Shown: positions 17,588 to 27,147 of the stretch, piece by piece
How the letters are laid out: the number at the start of each line of letters is the position of its first letter
Position numbering within the stretch: the first letter of the stretch is position 1
Source: Alphaproteobacteria bacterium HGW-Alphaproteobacteria-4
GTDB taxonomy: Bacteria; Pseudomonadota; Alphaproteobacteria; Rhodobacterales; Rhodobacteraceae
Assembly (NCBI GenBank): GCA_002842855.1
Contig: PHEE01000015.1
Coordinates: forward strand, 1-64,000
Length of the DNA: 64,000 nucleotides
Reading direction: 5' to 3'
Translations under genes and position numbers: made by a program
The notes under the pieces: model-generated
The model's database searches: none
What the model saw: the letters and a program-made list of their open reading frames with translations, nothing else
What the model was told of the DNA's origin: nothing

Positions 17588-20558
17588 TCTGCTTCTCCCC
17601 GTCCTTGTCGTAGAACACCTGATCGCAGATGCGCGCCTTGATGGTTTTGCCGCCTGCCACGAAATCAAGCACCTCACCCATCCGATCCGGCCCGCGCAGC
17701 ACCAGACCCATGGCGATGCCGCGCCCCAGCGTGGGCGAGAAATAGGTCGAGGTGACACGGCCCTGGGTCAGGCGCTGGCCGTTTGCGTTGACCCCCGGCG
17801 CAGGCGCCAGCACGCCATCGGGCAGCACCGACCCATCGAGCGTTTCCAGCCCCACCAGTTTCCAGCGGTCGGGGTTGGTCATGTGCGTGCGTTCCTGCGC
17901 GCGCTTGCCGATGTAGTCGGGCTTTTTCTTCGAGATTGCCCAACCAAGGCCAAGGTCTTGCGGAATGACCGTGCCATCGGTTTCATCGCCGATCATGATG
18001 AAGCCCTTTTCGGCCCGCATCACATGCAGCGCCTCGGTGCCGTAGGGCATGGCGCCAAGCTCGGCCCCGGCGGCAAGGCAGGCGTGCCAGAGCGCAAGCC
18101 CGTGGCTGGCGGGCACCGCCACCTCGTAGCTGAGTTCGCCCGAGAACGAGATGCGAAAGACGCGGGCGGGAATGCCGGCAAGCGTGCCTTCGGCGAAGGT
18201 CATGAACGGCAGTGCCTCGCGCGACACGTCGATGCCACCCAAGGCTTGCAGCAGTTTGCGCGCGTTGGGGCCGACCACGGCCACTTGCGCGAATTGCTCG
18301 GTCAGGTTGGCGGTGTAGACCTGCCAATCCCACCACTCGCATTGCAGCCAGTCTTCCATATGGGCGTGAATACGGTCGGCGCCGCCGGTGGTGGTATGGC
18401 AAAGCCAGCTATCCTCGGTCAGGCGCACCACTACGCCATCGTCGATCAAGAATCCGTTTTCGCTGCACATCAGGCCATAGCGGCATTTGCCGACCGGCAA
18501 GGTGGACATGATGCCGGTATAGAGCATGTCAAGAAAGCGCCCGGCGTCGGGGCCCTTCACCAGAATCTTGCCAAGCGTCGAGGCATCGAGCAGGCCGAGG
18601 TGCTGGCGGGTGTTGGCAACCTCGCGGTTGACCGCCTGCGCGTGGGTTTCACCGGCGCGCGGGTAGCAATAGGGCCGCCGCCATAGGCCGACGGGTTCCC
18701 AATGCGCGCCGTTTTCTTCGTGCCAGCCGTGCATCGGGGTGCGGCGCAAGGGCTGAAAGATCTCGCCGCGCGCCTCGCCGGCGATGGCACCAAAGCTGAT
18801 CGGGGCATAGGGCGGGCGGAAGGTGGTGGTGCCGGTGGCGGGAATCGGCTGGCCAAGCGCGTCGGAGAGAATGGCGAGGCCGTTGATATTGCTTATCTTG
18901 CCTTGGTCAGAGGCCATGCCGAGCGTGGTATAGCGCTTGGTGTGTTCGACCGACACATAGCCCTCGCGCGCGGCGAGTTGAACGTCGGATACCTTCACGT
19001 CGTTTTGAAAATCAAGCCACATCTTGGCACGCAGCGCGGGCGGGGCGCCTTGCGGCATCATCCAGACCGGTTGCATCGGCGCCTCATCGGGCGCGGTGGC
19101 CTGCGGCGCGGGGCCTGTGCCTCCGCCTGCGGCGTGGGCATCGGCCAGGCAGACCGCCGGAAGCAGGGCGCCCGAGGCGGCCCCGGCGCAGGTGACGAAG
19201 GGGCGGCCATCGGCCCCGGTGGGCGCGCGGGCGGGGTCGGGGGTGAACATGCCGTTGGCGGCATCCCACGCAAGCTTGCCGCCGGGTTGCGAAAAAAGAT
19301 GCACCACGGGCGAAAAGCCGCCCGACATTGCAACGCAGTCGCAGGCGATGGTTTCAAGCGCGGCGCCTTCGCCCGCTTGCGCGCAGACCTGCACCGCAGT
19401 CACCCGCTTGCCACCCTTGATCTTGGCCACGCCGCGCCCTTCGAGCACGCGAATGCCGCGGGCGCGGGCCTCGGCGGGCAGCGCGCCGGTGACCGAGGCG
19501 CGGGCGTCAAGGATGGCGGGCACCACCAGACCGGCGTCGAGCAGCGCCAGCGCGGTGCGGTAGGCATCATCGTTGTTGGTCACCACCACGGTGCGGTCGC
19601 CGGGGCTGACTGCCCAGTTTACCACATAATCGCGCACCGCCGCGGCGAGCATCACGCCCGGAATATCGTTGCCCGCAAAGGCCAGCGGCCGCTCGATGGC
19701 GCCGGTGGCGGCAATCACCCGACCCGCGCGGATGCGCCAAAGGCGGTGACGCGGCAGATCGGCGCCGGGCAGGTGGTCAGCGACTGCCTCTTGCGCGATC
19801 ACATAGCCGTGGTCGTGAACGCCTGCGACCATGGTGCGGCGGCGCAGCGTGACGTTGGGCAGGGCTTTGAGCGCGGCGAGGGTTTCGGCCACCCATGCGT
19901 CGGCGGGCTTGCCGTCGATGGCGATGCCATCGACCGGCGCGCGGCCACCCCAGTGCGCGGTCTGTTCAAGCACCAGCACCCGCTGCCCGTTTTGCGCGGC
20001 GGCAAGCGCTGCGGTCAGCCCCGCAATACCGCCCCCGGCGACGAGAACATCTGTGAAATCATAGGCTTGCTCATAGCGGTCGGCGTCGGGTTCTGCCGGG
20101 GCCCTGCCGATGCCCGCTGACAGGCGCACAACAGGCTCGAACAGGTGTTTCCATGCGAAACGCGGGAACATGAAGGTCTTGTAGTAAAAGCCCGCTGGCA
20201 AAAAGCGGGCGGCGAGGTTGTTCAATGCGCCCACGTCGAGGTTCAGGCTTGGCCAAGCGTTCTGGCTGACCGTGGCGGCACCTGCAAAAAGCTCGGTGGT
20301 GGTGGTGCGCTGGTCGGGCTCGAAACGTGGGCCTTGGCCGAGGCCCACCAAAGCGTTCGGCTCCTCAACCCCTGCGGCAAGAATGCCGCGCGGGCGGTGG
20401 TATTTGAAGCTGCGGGCGATCAGCATCTGGTCATTGGCCAGCAGGGCAGCGGCGAGCGTATCGCCCGCGTAGCCGCGCAGCGCGCGACCGTCGAAGCTGA
20501 AGGCAAGCGGCGCGGTGCGGTCGATCAGGCGGCCGCCGGTGGCAAGACGGGTGCTCAT
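17580..20558 (-). CDS. soxA: Sarcosine oxidase alpha subunit
   Basis: 992 residues, normal for SoxA. An N-terminal ferredoxin-like fold without cysteine ligands (about residues 10-95) is followed by a dinucleotide-binding domain (DVLVAGGGIAGLTAAL near residue 172), a second nucleotide site (GDRTVVVTNNDDAY), and a C-terminal aminomethyltransferase-like folate domain (about 600-980). It makes glycine and 5,10-methylene-tetrahydrofolate from sarcosine. GGAAGGGTTACCC precedes the ATG. Overlaps soxD by four bases and soxG by eight. Confidence 0.95.
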   Translation of the reverse strand: MSTRLATGGRLIDRTAPLAFSFDGRALRGYAGDTLAAALLANDQMLIARSFKYHRPRGILAAGVEEPNALVGLGQGPRFEPDQRTTTTELFAGAATVSQNAWPSLNLDVGALNNLAARFLPAGFYYKTFMFPRFAWKHLFEPVVRLSAGIGRAPAEPDADRYEQAYDFTDVLVAGGGIAGLTAALAAAQNGQRVLVLEQTAHWGGRAPVDGIAIDGKPADAWVAETLAALKALPNVTLRRRTMVAGVHDHGYVIAQEAVADHLPGADLPRHRLWRIRAGRVIAATGAIERPLAFAGNDIPGVMLAAAVRDYVVNWAVSPGDRTVVVTNNDDAYRTALALLDAGLVVPAILDARASVTGALPAEARARGIRVLEGRGVAKIKGGKRVTAVQVCAQAGEGAALETIACDCVAMSGGFSPVVHLFSQPGGKLAWDAANGMFTPDPARAPTGADGRPFVTCAGAASGALLPAVCLADAHAAGGGTGPAPQATAPDEAPMQPVWMMPQGAPPALRAKMWLDFQNDVKVSDVQLAAREGYVSVEHTKRYTTLGMASDQGKISNINGLAILSDALGQPIPATGTTTFRPPYAPISFGAIAGEARGEIFQPLRRTPMHGWHEENGAHWEPVGLWRRPYCYPRAGETHAQAVNREVANTRQHLGLLDASTLGKILVKGPDAGRFLDMLYTGIMSTLPVGKCRYGLMCSENGFLIDDGVVVRLTEDSWLCHTTTGGADRIHAHMEDWLQCEWWDWQVYTANLTEQFAQVAVVGPNARKLLQALGGIDVSREALPFMTFAEGTLAGIPARVFRISFSGELSYEVAVPASHGLALWHACLAAGAELGAMPYGTEALHVMRAEKGFIMIGDETDGTVIPQDLGLGWAISKKKPDYIGKRAQERTHMTNPDRWKLVGLETLDGSVLPDGVLAPAPGVNANGQRLTQGRVTSTYFSPTLGRGIAMGLVLRGPDRMGEVLDFVAGGKTIKARICDQVFYDKDGEKQNV

Positions 20559-20878
20559 GGGTAACCCTTCCAGTCGGGGCGTTTGGCCTTGATGGCGGCG
20601 ATGATGTCGGGTGGTGGTTCGCTGACCTGCGCGGGGTAGGTGCCGAACACCTCGAGTGTCGCGGTGCAGCGCGCGGCGAGGAACCATTTGCCGCAGCCGT
20701 AGGCGTGGCGCCAACGTTCGAAATGCACGCCCTTGGGGTTTTTGCGGGCAAAGAGGTAGCCTTCGAAATCTTCATCCGAGGCGCCGGGGCCGAAGCGCTT
20801 CAGATGCGCCTCGCCGCCCGGGGCAAGCTCGGTTTCCTCGGCCGCCACGCCGCAATAGGGGCAGGTGAGTGTCAGCAT
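20555..20878 (-). CDS. soxD: Sarcosine oxidase delta subunit
   Basis: 107 residues, normal SoxD size. The N-terminal CPYCG and later His and Cys (WRHAYGCGKWF) form the zinc site of this subunit. It ends four bases inside soxA (ATGA). A 52-codon membrane protein gene lies between it and soxB, which is not part of the classic soxBDAG set. Confidence 0.94.
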   Translation of the reverse strand: MLTLTCPYCGVAAEETELAPGGEAHLKRFGPGASDEDFEGYLFARKNPKGVHFERWRHAYGCGKWFLAARCTATLEVFGTYPAQVSEPPPDIIAAIKAKRPDWKGYP

Positions 20879-20953
20879 GTTTGGCCTCCGGGCATGGCAA
20901 GGCCGGGGGCGGCGAGGCCCCCGGCTGCCGGGATCGAACGGGGTGCGGCGCTG

Positions 20954-21112
20954 TTACCGCAGGATGTCGGGCACCTGAATGGTGATGGTCGCCTCATTGC
21001 GGCCAAAGAGGTTGCCGTCGGTGGCGAGATACCAGACCACCCCTGCGAGAACGACGACGACCGCACCGAGGATGAAGCCGGTTGCGGTCTTGTTGGAGGT
21101 ATCGAATGCCAT
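20954..21112 (-). CDS. Small single-span membrane protein inside the sox operon
   Basis: A 52-codon frame from ATG 21112 (CGGAG about eight bases upstream) to TAA 20954. The product begins MAFDTSNKTATG, has one membrane span (FILGAVVVVLAGVVWYLA, residues 13-30), and ends with a short tail containing TITIQVPDI. Codon use is like its neighbours. I do not recognise the family. Its position between soxB and soxD on the same strand suggests co-expression; a role in sarcosine oxidation is not shown. Confidence 0.6.
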   Translation of the reverse strand: MAFDTSNKTATGFILGAVVVVLAGVVWYLATDGNLFGRNEATITIQVPDILR

Positions 21113-21180
21113 GATGCGCGCTCCGCTGCTGTTATGTCTGACCAGAGAACACGCAAGGGGGGCAAAAGGTTCCCGACAAG

Positions 21181-21228
21181 CCGGGGGCGCTGCCCCCGGT
21201 GCAGCGGGGTATTTGGACGTTGAAGACG
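21181..21228 (+). repeat. Dispersed hairpin plus GGGGTATTTGGA element, copy 2
   Basis: CCGGGGGC-GCT-GCCCCCGG forms a hairpin, followed after five bases by GGGGTATTTGGACGTTGAAG. The tail differs from copy 3 at two positions. It lies between the soxB stop and the small membrane protein gene, on the strand opposite to their transcription. Confidence 0.7.
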
Positions 21229-21239
21229 CGCAGGGCGGG

Positions 21240-22487
21240 TCAATGCGCCACCCCCGCCGCCACCGACTCGTCGATGAAGCGGCCCTCGCGGAAGCGGTTC
21301 AGGCCGAATTCGGCGGCAAGCGGGCCGGGGGTGCCTTTGGCCACCAGTTCCGCCATCGCCCAGCCGGAACCGGGGATCGACTTGAAACCGCCGGTGCCCC
21401 AGCCGCAGTTCACGAAGCAGTTGCCCAGGGGCGTGGTTGAGAGAATGGGCGAGCGGTCGCCGGTCATGTCGACGATACCGCCCCATTGACGCATCATCTT
21501 CAGCCGCGACAGGATCGGGAAGGTTTCGACAAGCGCGCGGATGGTTTCCTCGATATGGTGCCACGAACCGCGCTGCGTGTAATTGTTGTAGCCATCGGTG
21601 CCGCCGCCGATCACCAGATCGCCCTTGTCGGACTGGCTGATGTAGCCGTGCACGGTGTTGGCCATCACCACCACGTCGATCACCGGTTTGACGGGCTCGG
21701 ACACGAGGGCTTGCAGCGCGAGGCTTTCGATCGGCAGCCGGAACCCCGCCATTTCGGCCAGCACCGAGGCATTGCCCGCCACCACCATCGCCAATTTGTC
21801 GCAGTCGATTGCGCCGCGCGTGGTCTCGACGCCCACCACCTTGCCGCCCGCCGAGCGCACGGCGGTGACTTCGCAGTTCTGGACGATGTCCATGCCCATG
21901 TCGGAACAGGCGCGCGCATACCCCCAGGCCACGGCATCGTGGCGGGCGGTGCCGCCGCGCGGCTGATAAAGCGCGCCCAGCACCGGGTAGCGGGGGCCGG
22001 CGATGTTGATGATCGGCACCAGTTGCTTGACGCGGGCGGCGTCGATGTATTCGGTCTGCACGCCTTGCAGCGCATTGGCGTGCACGGTGCGTTTGTAGCC
22101 GCGCGCCTCGTGCTCGGTCTGCGCCAGCATCAAAAGGCCGCGGGGGCTGAACATGACGTTCATGTTCAGATCCTGACTGAGGGTTTCGTAAAGCGAACGA
22201 GACTTCTCGTAGATCGCGGCCGAGGGGTCTTGCAGGTAGTTCGACCGGATGATGGTGGTGTTGCGCCCGGTGTTGCCGCCACCAAGCCAGCCTTTTTCAA
22301 GGATCGCGACATTGCGGATGCCAAAGTTGCGCCCGAGGTAATAGGCGGTCGCAAGGCCGTGGCCGCCCGCGCCGACCACGATCACGTCGTATTTCTTTTT
22401 CGGTTCGGGTGCGGCCCAGGCCCGGCCCCAGCCTTCGTGGTGGCGAAGCGCCTCGCGGGCGACGGCGAATACCGAATAGCGTCTCAT
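21240..22487 (-). CDS. soxB: Sarcosine oxidase beta subunit
   Basis: 415 residues, standard SoxB length. A dinucleotide-binding motif (DVIVVGAGGHGLATAYYLG, residues 34-52) starts a DAO-type flavoprotein fold that carries FAD and covalent FMN in the heterotetramer. GGNTGRNTTIIRSNYL and WGGIVDMTGDRSPI are typical SoxB stretches. ATG 22487 follows GGGAGTTCGGGGC. First gene of the operon; about 215 bases separate it from the divergent ccmI gene. Confidence 0.95.
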   Translation of the reverse strand: MRRYSVFAVAREALRHHEGWGRAWAAPEPKKKYDVIVVGAGGHGLATAYYLGRNFGIRNVAILEKGWLGGGNTGRNTTIIRSNYLQDPSAAIYEKSRSLYETLSQDLNMNVMFSPRGLLMLAQTEHEARGYKRTVHANALQGVQTEYIDAARVKQLVPIINIAGPRYPVLGALYQPRGGTARHDAVAWGYARACSDMGMDIVQNCEVTAVRSAGGKVVGVETTRGAIDCDKLAMVVAGNASVLAEMAGFRLPIESLALQALVSEPVKPVIDVVVMANTVHGYISQSDKGDLVIGGGTDGYNNYTQRGSWHHIEETIRALVETFPILSRLKMMRQWGGIVDMTGDRSPILSTTPLGNCFVNCGWGTGGFKSIPGSGWAMAELVAKGTPGPLAAEFGLNRFREGRFIDESVAAGVAH

Positions 22488-22702
22488 GCCCCGAACTCCC
22501 GTGCCTTGGGCAAAAGCGATTCCCGCCCGCACCCCGTTGGATGCGAACCTGATGGACCCATCGCGCCACTGCAAGCCGCGCTCAAGCGGCACAATGGGGA
22601 AAAATACGACATCGGGCCTGCGGCATGGTGTGCCAGCGCGGGTGGGGGGTTTTGCTTGGCGCGTTCAGGCCCTAAATGGGGGACAACCCAAAGGGAGTTC
22701 CC

Positions 22703-24223
22703 ATGCTGTTCTGGATTCTTGCCGCCGCGCTTGCTGCCGCCATTGCGGCGCTGATGATATTGGCTCTCTGGCGCGGCGGGGATGCCGCGGTCGAGCCGGG
22801 CAACGCGCAGGACCTTGGCGTATACCGCGACCAGTTGAAGGGCGTCGAGGCCGACCTTGCGCGCGGCGTGATCGCCCCCGACGAGGCGGAACGGCTGCGG
22901 CTGGAAATCTCGCGCCGCCTGTTGGAGGCCGACCGGGCCCTGCGGGGCAGCGACATCGCAGGCCGCGCACCAAAGTCTGCGAGTGTGGCTGTGGCGGCGG
23001 TGCTGGTGGCCGTGCTGGCGGCAGCTTTTGCGCTATATGCGCGGATCGGTGCCCCCGGCTACCCCGACCTGCCGCTGCAAGGCCGCCTTGCCGATGCCGA
23101 AGCGGCCTATGACGCGCGCCCCTCGCAGGCCGAAGCCGAGGCCGCCGCGGCGGCGCGTCGGGGGGCCGCGTCCGCGCCAGACCCGCAATTTGTGGCGCTG
23201 ATGGAGCGGCTGCGCGCCGCCGTGGCCGAACGGCCCGATGATCCGCTCGGGCATGAACTGCTGGCCCGCAACGAAGCGATCCTTGGCAATTACCACGCAG
23301 CATGGACCACGCAGGAAAAACTGATCGCCCTCAAGGGTGAGGCGGCGACGGTGGCCGATTACATGACGCTGGCCGAAATGATGATCGGCGCGACGGGTGG
23401 CATCATCACCCCCGAGATTGAAGCGCTGCTGGCCGATGTGGTGGCAAACGACCCTGGCAATGGCACCGCGCTGTTCTACCTTGGAATGATGATGGCGCAG
23501 CTTGACCGGCCTGACCGGACCTTCGCGATCTGGTCTTCGCTGCTGGCCAAGGGGCCGGAATCGGCGCCCTGGATTGCGCCGATCCGCCGTTCCATCGACG
23601 ATCTCGCGTGGCTTGCCGGGGTGCGTGACTATGTCGCCCCGGCGCCGGTGCTGCTTGGCCCGTCCGAGGCCGAAATCGCCGCTGCGGCGGCGCTGGCGCC
23701 CGAGGCGCGCGAGGCGGCGCTGCGCGCGCCCGTCGAGGCGCTGATGGCACAGATGGCGGTGGTGGGGGGGACCGCCGAAGAATGGGCGCGCCTGATCGCG
23801 GCGCTGGCCGCTTTGGGCGAGGGTGAGCGCGCCGCAATGATCTGGACCGAGGCGCAGCAGGTCTTTGCCGACCGGCCCGATGAACTGGCGCGCGTTTCCA
23901 GCGCCGCCGCAGGGGCAGGTCTGCCCGGTGGTGTGGCCGCTCCGCGCGGCCCGACGGCAGGCGACATTGCCAACGCAGCGGCGCTTTCGCCTGACGAACA
24001 GGCCGCCTTCATCGAAAGCATGGTGGCGCGCCTTGGGGATCGTTTGGCAGCCGAAGGCGGCAGTGCCGCCGAATGGGCGCAACTGATCCGCGCGCTCGGC
24101 ACCCTTGGCCGCACCGACGAGGCGCGTGCCCGTTGGACCGCGGCGCAGGCCGCCTTTGCGGGCAAGCCCGACGATCTGGCAACGATCCGCGCGGCGGCCG
24201 CCGCCGCCGGGGTTGCCGAATGA
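22703..24223 (+). CDS. ccmI: Cytochrome c biogenesis protein CcmI
   Basis: 506 residues. CcmI holds apocytochrome c for heme ligation at the periplasmic face. Two membrane spans (about residues 1-21 and 93-115) flank a short cytoplasmic loop with a leucine-rich stretch (YRDQLKGVEADLARGVI), the normal CcmI-1 region. The long periplasmic CcmI-2 part is TPR-like and Ala-rich. The ATG follows AAAGGGAGTTCCC and overlaps ruvX by four bases at the end. The window encodes many c-type cytochromes (NapB, NapC, tetraheme, partial cytochrome c), which need this machinery. Confidence 0.85.
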   Translation: MLFWILAAALAAAIAALMILALWRGGDAAVEPGNAQDLGVYRDQLKGVEADLARGVIAPDEAERLRLEISRRLLEADRALRGSDIAGRAPKSASVAVAAVLVAVLAAAFALYARIGAPGYPDLPLQGRLADAEAAYDARPSQAEAEAAAAARRGAASAPDPQFVALMERLRAAVAERPDDPLGHELLARNEAILGNYHAAWTTQEKLIALKGEAATVADYMTLAEMMIGATGGIITPEIEALLADVVANDPGNGTALFYLGMMMAQLDRPDRTFAIWSSLLAKGPESAPWIAPIRRSIDDLAWLAGVRDYVAPAPVLLGPSEAEIAAAAALAPEAREAALRAPVEALMAQMAVVGGTAEEWARLIAALAALGEGERAAMIWTEAQQVFADRPDELARVSSAAAGAGLPGGVAAPRGPTAGDIANAAALSPDEQAAFIESMVARLGDRLAAEGGSAAEWAQLIRALGTLGRTDEARARWTAAQAAFAGKPDDLATIRAAAAAAGVAE

Positions 24224-24696
24224 TCTGCGAGACCCTGCCCGATCTTGCCGCCACTTTGCCGCGCGTGGGGGCGCTTGCGGGGCTCGACCTCGGCACCAAG
24301 ACGATCGGCTTCGCGGTGTCGGACGGGCTGCGCCATGTGGCCTCGCCGATCACCACGATCCGGCGCGAAAAGTTCACGCTCGATGCCGCGGCGCTGCTGC
24401 GGCTGGTGGCCGAACGCGACCTGAAGGGCATCATCCTGGGCCTGCCGTTCAACATGGACGGCTCTGAAGGCCCGCGCTGCCAGTCAACGCGTGCCTTCGC
24501 GCGCAACCTCTCGCGCCTTACCGATGTGCCGATCGGCTATTGGGACGAACGGCTTTCCACCGTTGCCGCCGAACGCGCGCTTCTGGAGGCCGACACCTCG
24601 CGCAAACGCCGCGCCGAGGTCATCGACCACGTCGCGGCAGCCTATATTCTGCAAGGAGCACTCGACCGGCTGCGCAATATCGCGGGGGTGGCATGA
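24220..24696 (+). CDS. ruvX: Holliday junction resolvase-like protein RuvX (YqgF)
   Basis: 158 residues. RuvX/YqgF proteins have an RNase H fold and take part in rRNA precursor processing or Holliday-junction cleavage. Visible: the nucleotide-type GLDLGTKTIGFAVSD, GLPFNMDGSEGPR, and WDERLSTVAAER, which carry the acidic active-site residues. Starts as ATGA over the ccmI stop and ends with the same overlap onto the DUF1289 gene. ccmI-ruvX-DUF1289 is a common order in this group. Confidence 0.93.
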   Translation: MICETLPDLAATLPRVGALAGLDLGTKTIGFAVSDGLRHVASPITTIRREKFTLDAAALLRLVAERDLKGIILGLPFNMDGSEGPRCQSTRAFARNLSRLTDVPIGYWDERLSTVAAERALLEADTSRKRRAEVIDHVAAAYILQGALDRLRNIAGVA

Positions 24697-24926
24697 GCGA
24701 CGATGTCTGGGCGCGCGACGAACCCGCCAGCCCCTGCGTAAAGATCTGCCTGATGCACCCGACCGAGGGGCTTTGCCTTGGCTGTCTGCGCACAGTTGAC
24801 GAAATCACTGCGTGGTCGCAGCTGTCGCCCGAAGCGCGCCGCGCGGTGCTGTCCGATCTGCCCGGCCGCGCCCCCCGTCTGCGCCGGCGCAGGGTCGGGC
24901 GCGCATCGCGCATCGCCAAGGGCTAA
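24693..24926 (+). CDS. DUF1289 domain protein
   Basis: 77 residues. The cysteine cluster [22 protein letters not shown] is the hallmark of DUF1289 and probably binds a metal. The C-terminus is strongly basic ([14 protein letters not shown]). Function unknown. Overlaps the ruvX stop codon by four bases. Confidence 0.88.
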   Translation: MSDDVWARDEPASPCVKICLMHPTEGLCLGCLRTVDEITAWSQLSPEARRAVLSDLPGRAPRLRRRRVGRASRIAKG

Positions 24927-24991
24927 CCCGCCGCGTTTTTCGTGCGCCGCGTGTTGCAGGCCGCAGGCGATATGGATATAGGCAACCTCAG

Positions 24992-25404
<413 letters not shown>

Positions 25405-25416
25405 CGCGCTTCCTTT

Positions 25417-25466
25417 CTCTATTGTCTAAATACCCTCGGGGGGTCGGGGGGGCAGACGGCCCCCCC
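25417..25466 (-). repeat. Dispersed hairpin plus GGGTATTTAGACAATAGAGA element, copy 4
   Basis: Read on the minus strand, GGGGGGCCGTCTGCCCCCC forms a hairpin, then CCGACCCCCCGAGGGTATTTAGACAATAGAGAA follows in two parts. It resembles the copy at 34211-34260 in order and tail. It lies between the aldehyde dehydrogenase stop and the DUF779 start, in the same direction as transcription. Confidence 0.65.
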
Positions 25467-25474
25467 GCACTGGA

Positions 25475-26992
25475 TCAGAAGAAGCCGAGCTTCTTTGGCG
25501 AATAGCTGACCAGCATGTTCTTGGCCTGCTGGTAGTGATCGAGCATCATCAGGTGGGTCTCGCGCCCGATCCCCGACAGTTTGTAGCCGCCAAAGGCGGC
25601 GTGCGCCGCATAATCGTGGTAGCAGTTGGTCCAGACCCGGCCCGCCTGAATCGCGCGGCCAAAGCGGTAGCAGGTGTTGACATCGCGCGACCAGACCCCG
25701 GCGCCGAGGCCATAGAGCGTGTCATTGGCAATCGCCAGCGCCTCTTCATTGTTCTTGAACGTGGTCACGGCGACCACCGGGCCGAAGATTTCTTCCTGGA
25801 ACACGCGCATCCGGTTGTGGCCCTTGAGCACCGTCGGCTGCACGAAATAGCCCTCGGCGAGGCCGCCCGAAAGCTGCGCGCGCGCGCCACCGATCAGCAC
25901 CTCGGCACCTTCGGCGCGCCCGATATCGATGTAGGAGAGGATCTTTTCCATCTGCTCGCCCGACGCCTGCGCGCCGATCATCGTGGCCGGGTCGAGCGGG
26001 TCGCCCTGCACGATCGCCGCCACGCGTTTGAGCGCGCGTTCCATGAAACGCTCGTAGATGTCCTCATGGATCAGCGCGCGCGACGGGCAGGTGCAGACCT
26101 CGCCCTGGTTCAGCGCGAACATCACAAAGCCCTCGATCGCCTTGTCCAAAAAGTCGTCGTCGGCATCGCACACATCCTTGAAGAAGATGTTCGGGCTCTT
26201 GCCGCCCAACTCCAGCGTCACCGGAATCAGGTTCTCGGAGGCGTATTGCATGATCAGCCGCCCGGTGGTGGTCTCGCCGGTAAATGCGATCTTGGCGATG
26301 CGGTTCGACGAGGCCAGCGGCTTGCCCGCTTCCAACCCGAAGCCGTTGACGATGTTGAGCACGCCCGCCGGCAGCAGATCGCCAATGATCTCGGCCAAGA
26401 GCATGATCGAGGCCGGGGTCTGCTCGGCGGGTTTGATCACCACGCAGTTGCCCGCGGCCAGCGCCGGGGCAAGCTTCCAGACCGCCATCAGGATCGGAAA
26501 GTTCCACGGAATGATCTGCCCGACCACGCCAAGCGGCTCGTGAAAATGATAGGCCACGGTGTTGTCGTCGATCTGCGACAGGCTGCCTTCCTGGGCGCGG
26601 ATGGCACCGGCAAAATAGCGGAAATGGTCGATCGCCAGCGGCATGTCGGCGGCCATCGTTTCGCGGATCGGCTTGCCGTTGTCCCAGGTTTCAGCGGTGG
26701 CGAGCAGGGTGAGGTTTTCCTGCATCCGGTCGGCGATGCGGTTCAGGATCAGCGCGCGCTCGGCCGGGCTGGTGCGGCCCCAGGCGTCTTTCGCGGCATG
26801 TGCGGCATCAAGTGCCAGTTCGATATCGGCGGCACCCGAGCGGGCCACCTCGCACAGCACCTGGCCGGTGATCGGCGAGGTATTCTTGAAATAGCGGCCT
26901 TCGACCGGCGGCGTGGCCTTGCCGCCGATGTAGTTGTCGTAACGCGCCTTGAAGGGCGATTTCGCGGTGCGGAAATGTTCGGGTTTGTTCAC
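25475..26992 (-). CDS. NAD-dependent aldehyde dehydrogenase (ExaC/AldA acetaldehyde type)
   Basis: 505 residues. Family features: [21 protein letters not shown], the catalytic Glu in [12 protein letters not shown], the catalytic Cys in [13 protein letters not shown], and the C-terminal [13 protein letters not shown]. The extended opening [23 protein letters not shown] is typical of the acetaldehyde/ExaC group. GTG 26992 is chosen because GGGAGGA lies six bases upstream. Paired with DUF779 downstream and a GAF/Fis regulator upstream, it probably oxidises acetaldehyde or a related aldehyde; it might also handle aldehydes from omega-aminotransferase action. Confidence 0.9.
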   Translation of the reverse strand: MNKPEHFRTAKSPFKARYDNYIGGKATPPVEGRYFKNTSPITGQVLCEVARSGAADIELALDAAHAAKDAWGRTSPAERALILNRIADRMQENLTLLATAETWDNGKPIRETMAADMPLAIDHFRYFAGAIRAQEGSLSQIDDNTVAYHFHEPLGVVGQIIPWNFPILMAVWKLAPALAAGNCVVIKPAEQTPASIMLLAEIIGDLLPAGVLNIVNGFGLEAGKPLASSNRIAKIAFTGETTTGRLIMQYASENLIPVTLELGGKSPNIFFKDVCDADDDFLDKAIEGFVMFALNQGEVCTCPSRALIHEDIYERFMERALKRVAAIVQGDPLDPATMIGAQASGEQMEKILSYIDIGRAEGAEVLIGGARAQLSGGLAEGYFVQPTVLKGHNRMRVFQEEIFGPVVAVTTFKNNEEALAIANDTLYGLGAGVWSRDVNTCYRFGRAIQAGRVWTNCYHDYAAHAAFGGYKLSGIGRETHLMMLDHYQQAKNMLVSYSPKKLGFF

Positions 26993-27100
26993 GGTGGTTC
27001 CTCCCATCAGGTTGCGCGCCACCTCCACGCGGCGCGTCAACCGCATCTGGCCAGGCCAGGGCGGCTCTGTCAGCGGGGGGTGGCGATGCGGCGCGGCCGA

Positions 27101-27122
27101 TCTGTCGCAGTTCTGCGACAGA
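27101..27122. promoter_or_regulatory. Perfect inverted repeat upstream of the aldehyde dehydrogenase gene
   Basis: TCTGTCGCAG and CTGCGACAGA are perfect inverted arms separated by TT. It lies about 109 bases before the aldehyde dehydrogenase start and 26 bases past the regulator stop codon. No T-run follows on either strand, so an operator is more likely than a terminator. GC-rich dyads of this type are typical of Fis-class activators. Confidence 0.65.
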
Positions 27123-27147
27123 TTGCGGCGCGAAGTTGCAAGGGTGA

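Noticed and set aside
27047-27147. Sigma-54 promoter before the aldehyde dehydrogenase
   Set aside because: No GG-N10-GC element at suitable spacing was seen and the regulator lacks the AAA+ domain needed for sigma-54 activation.
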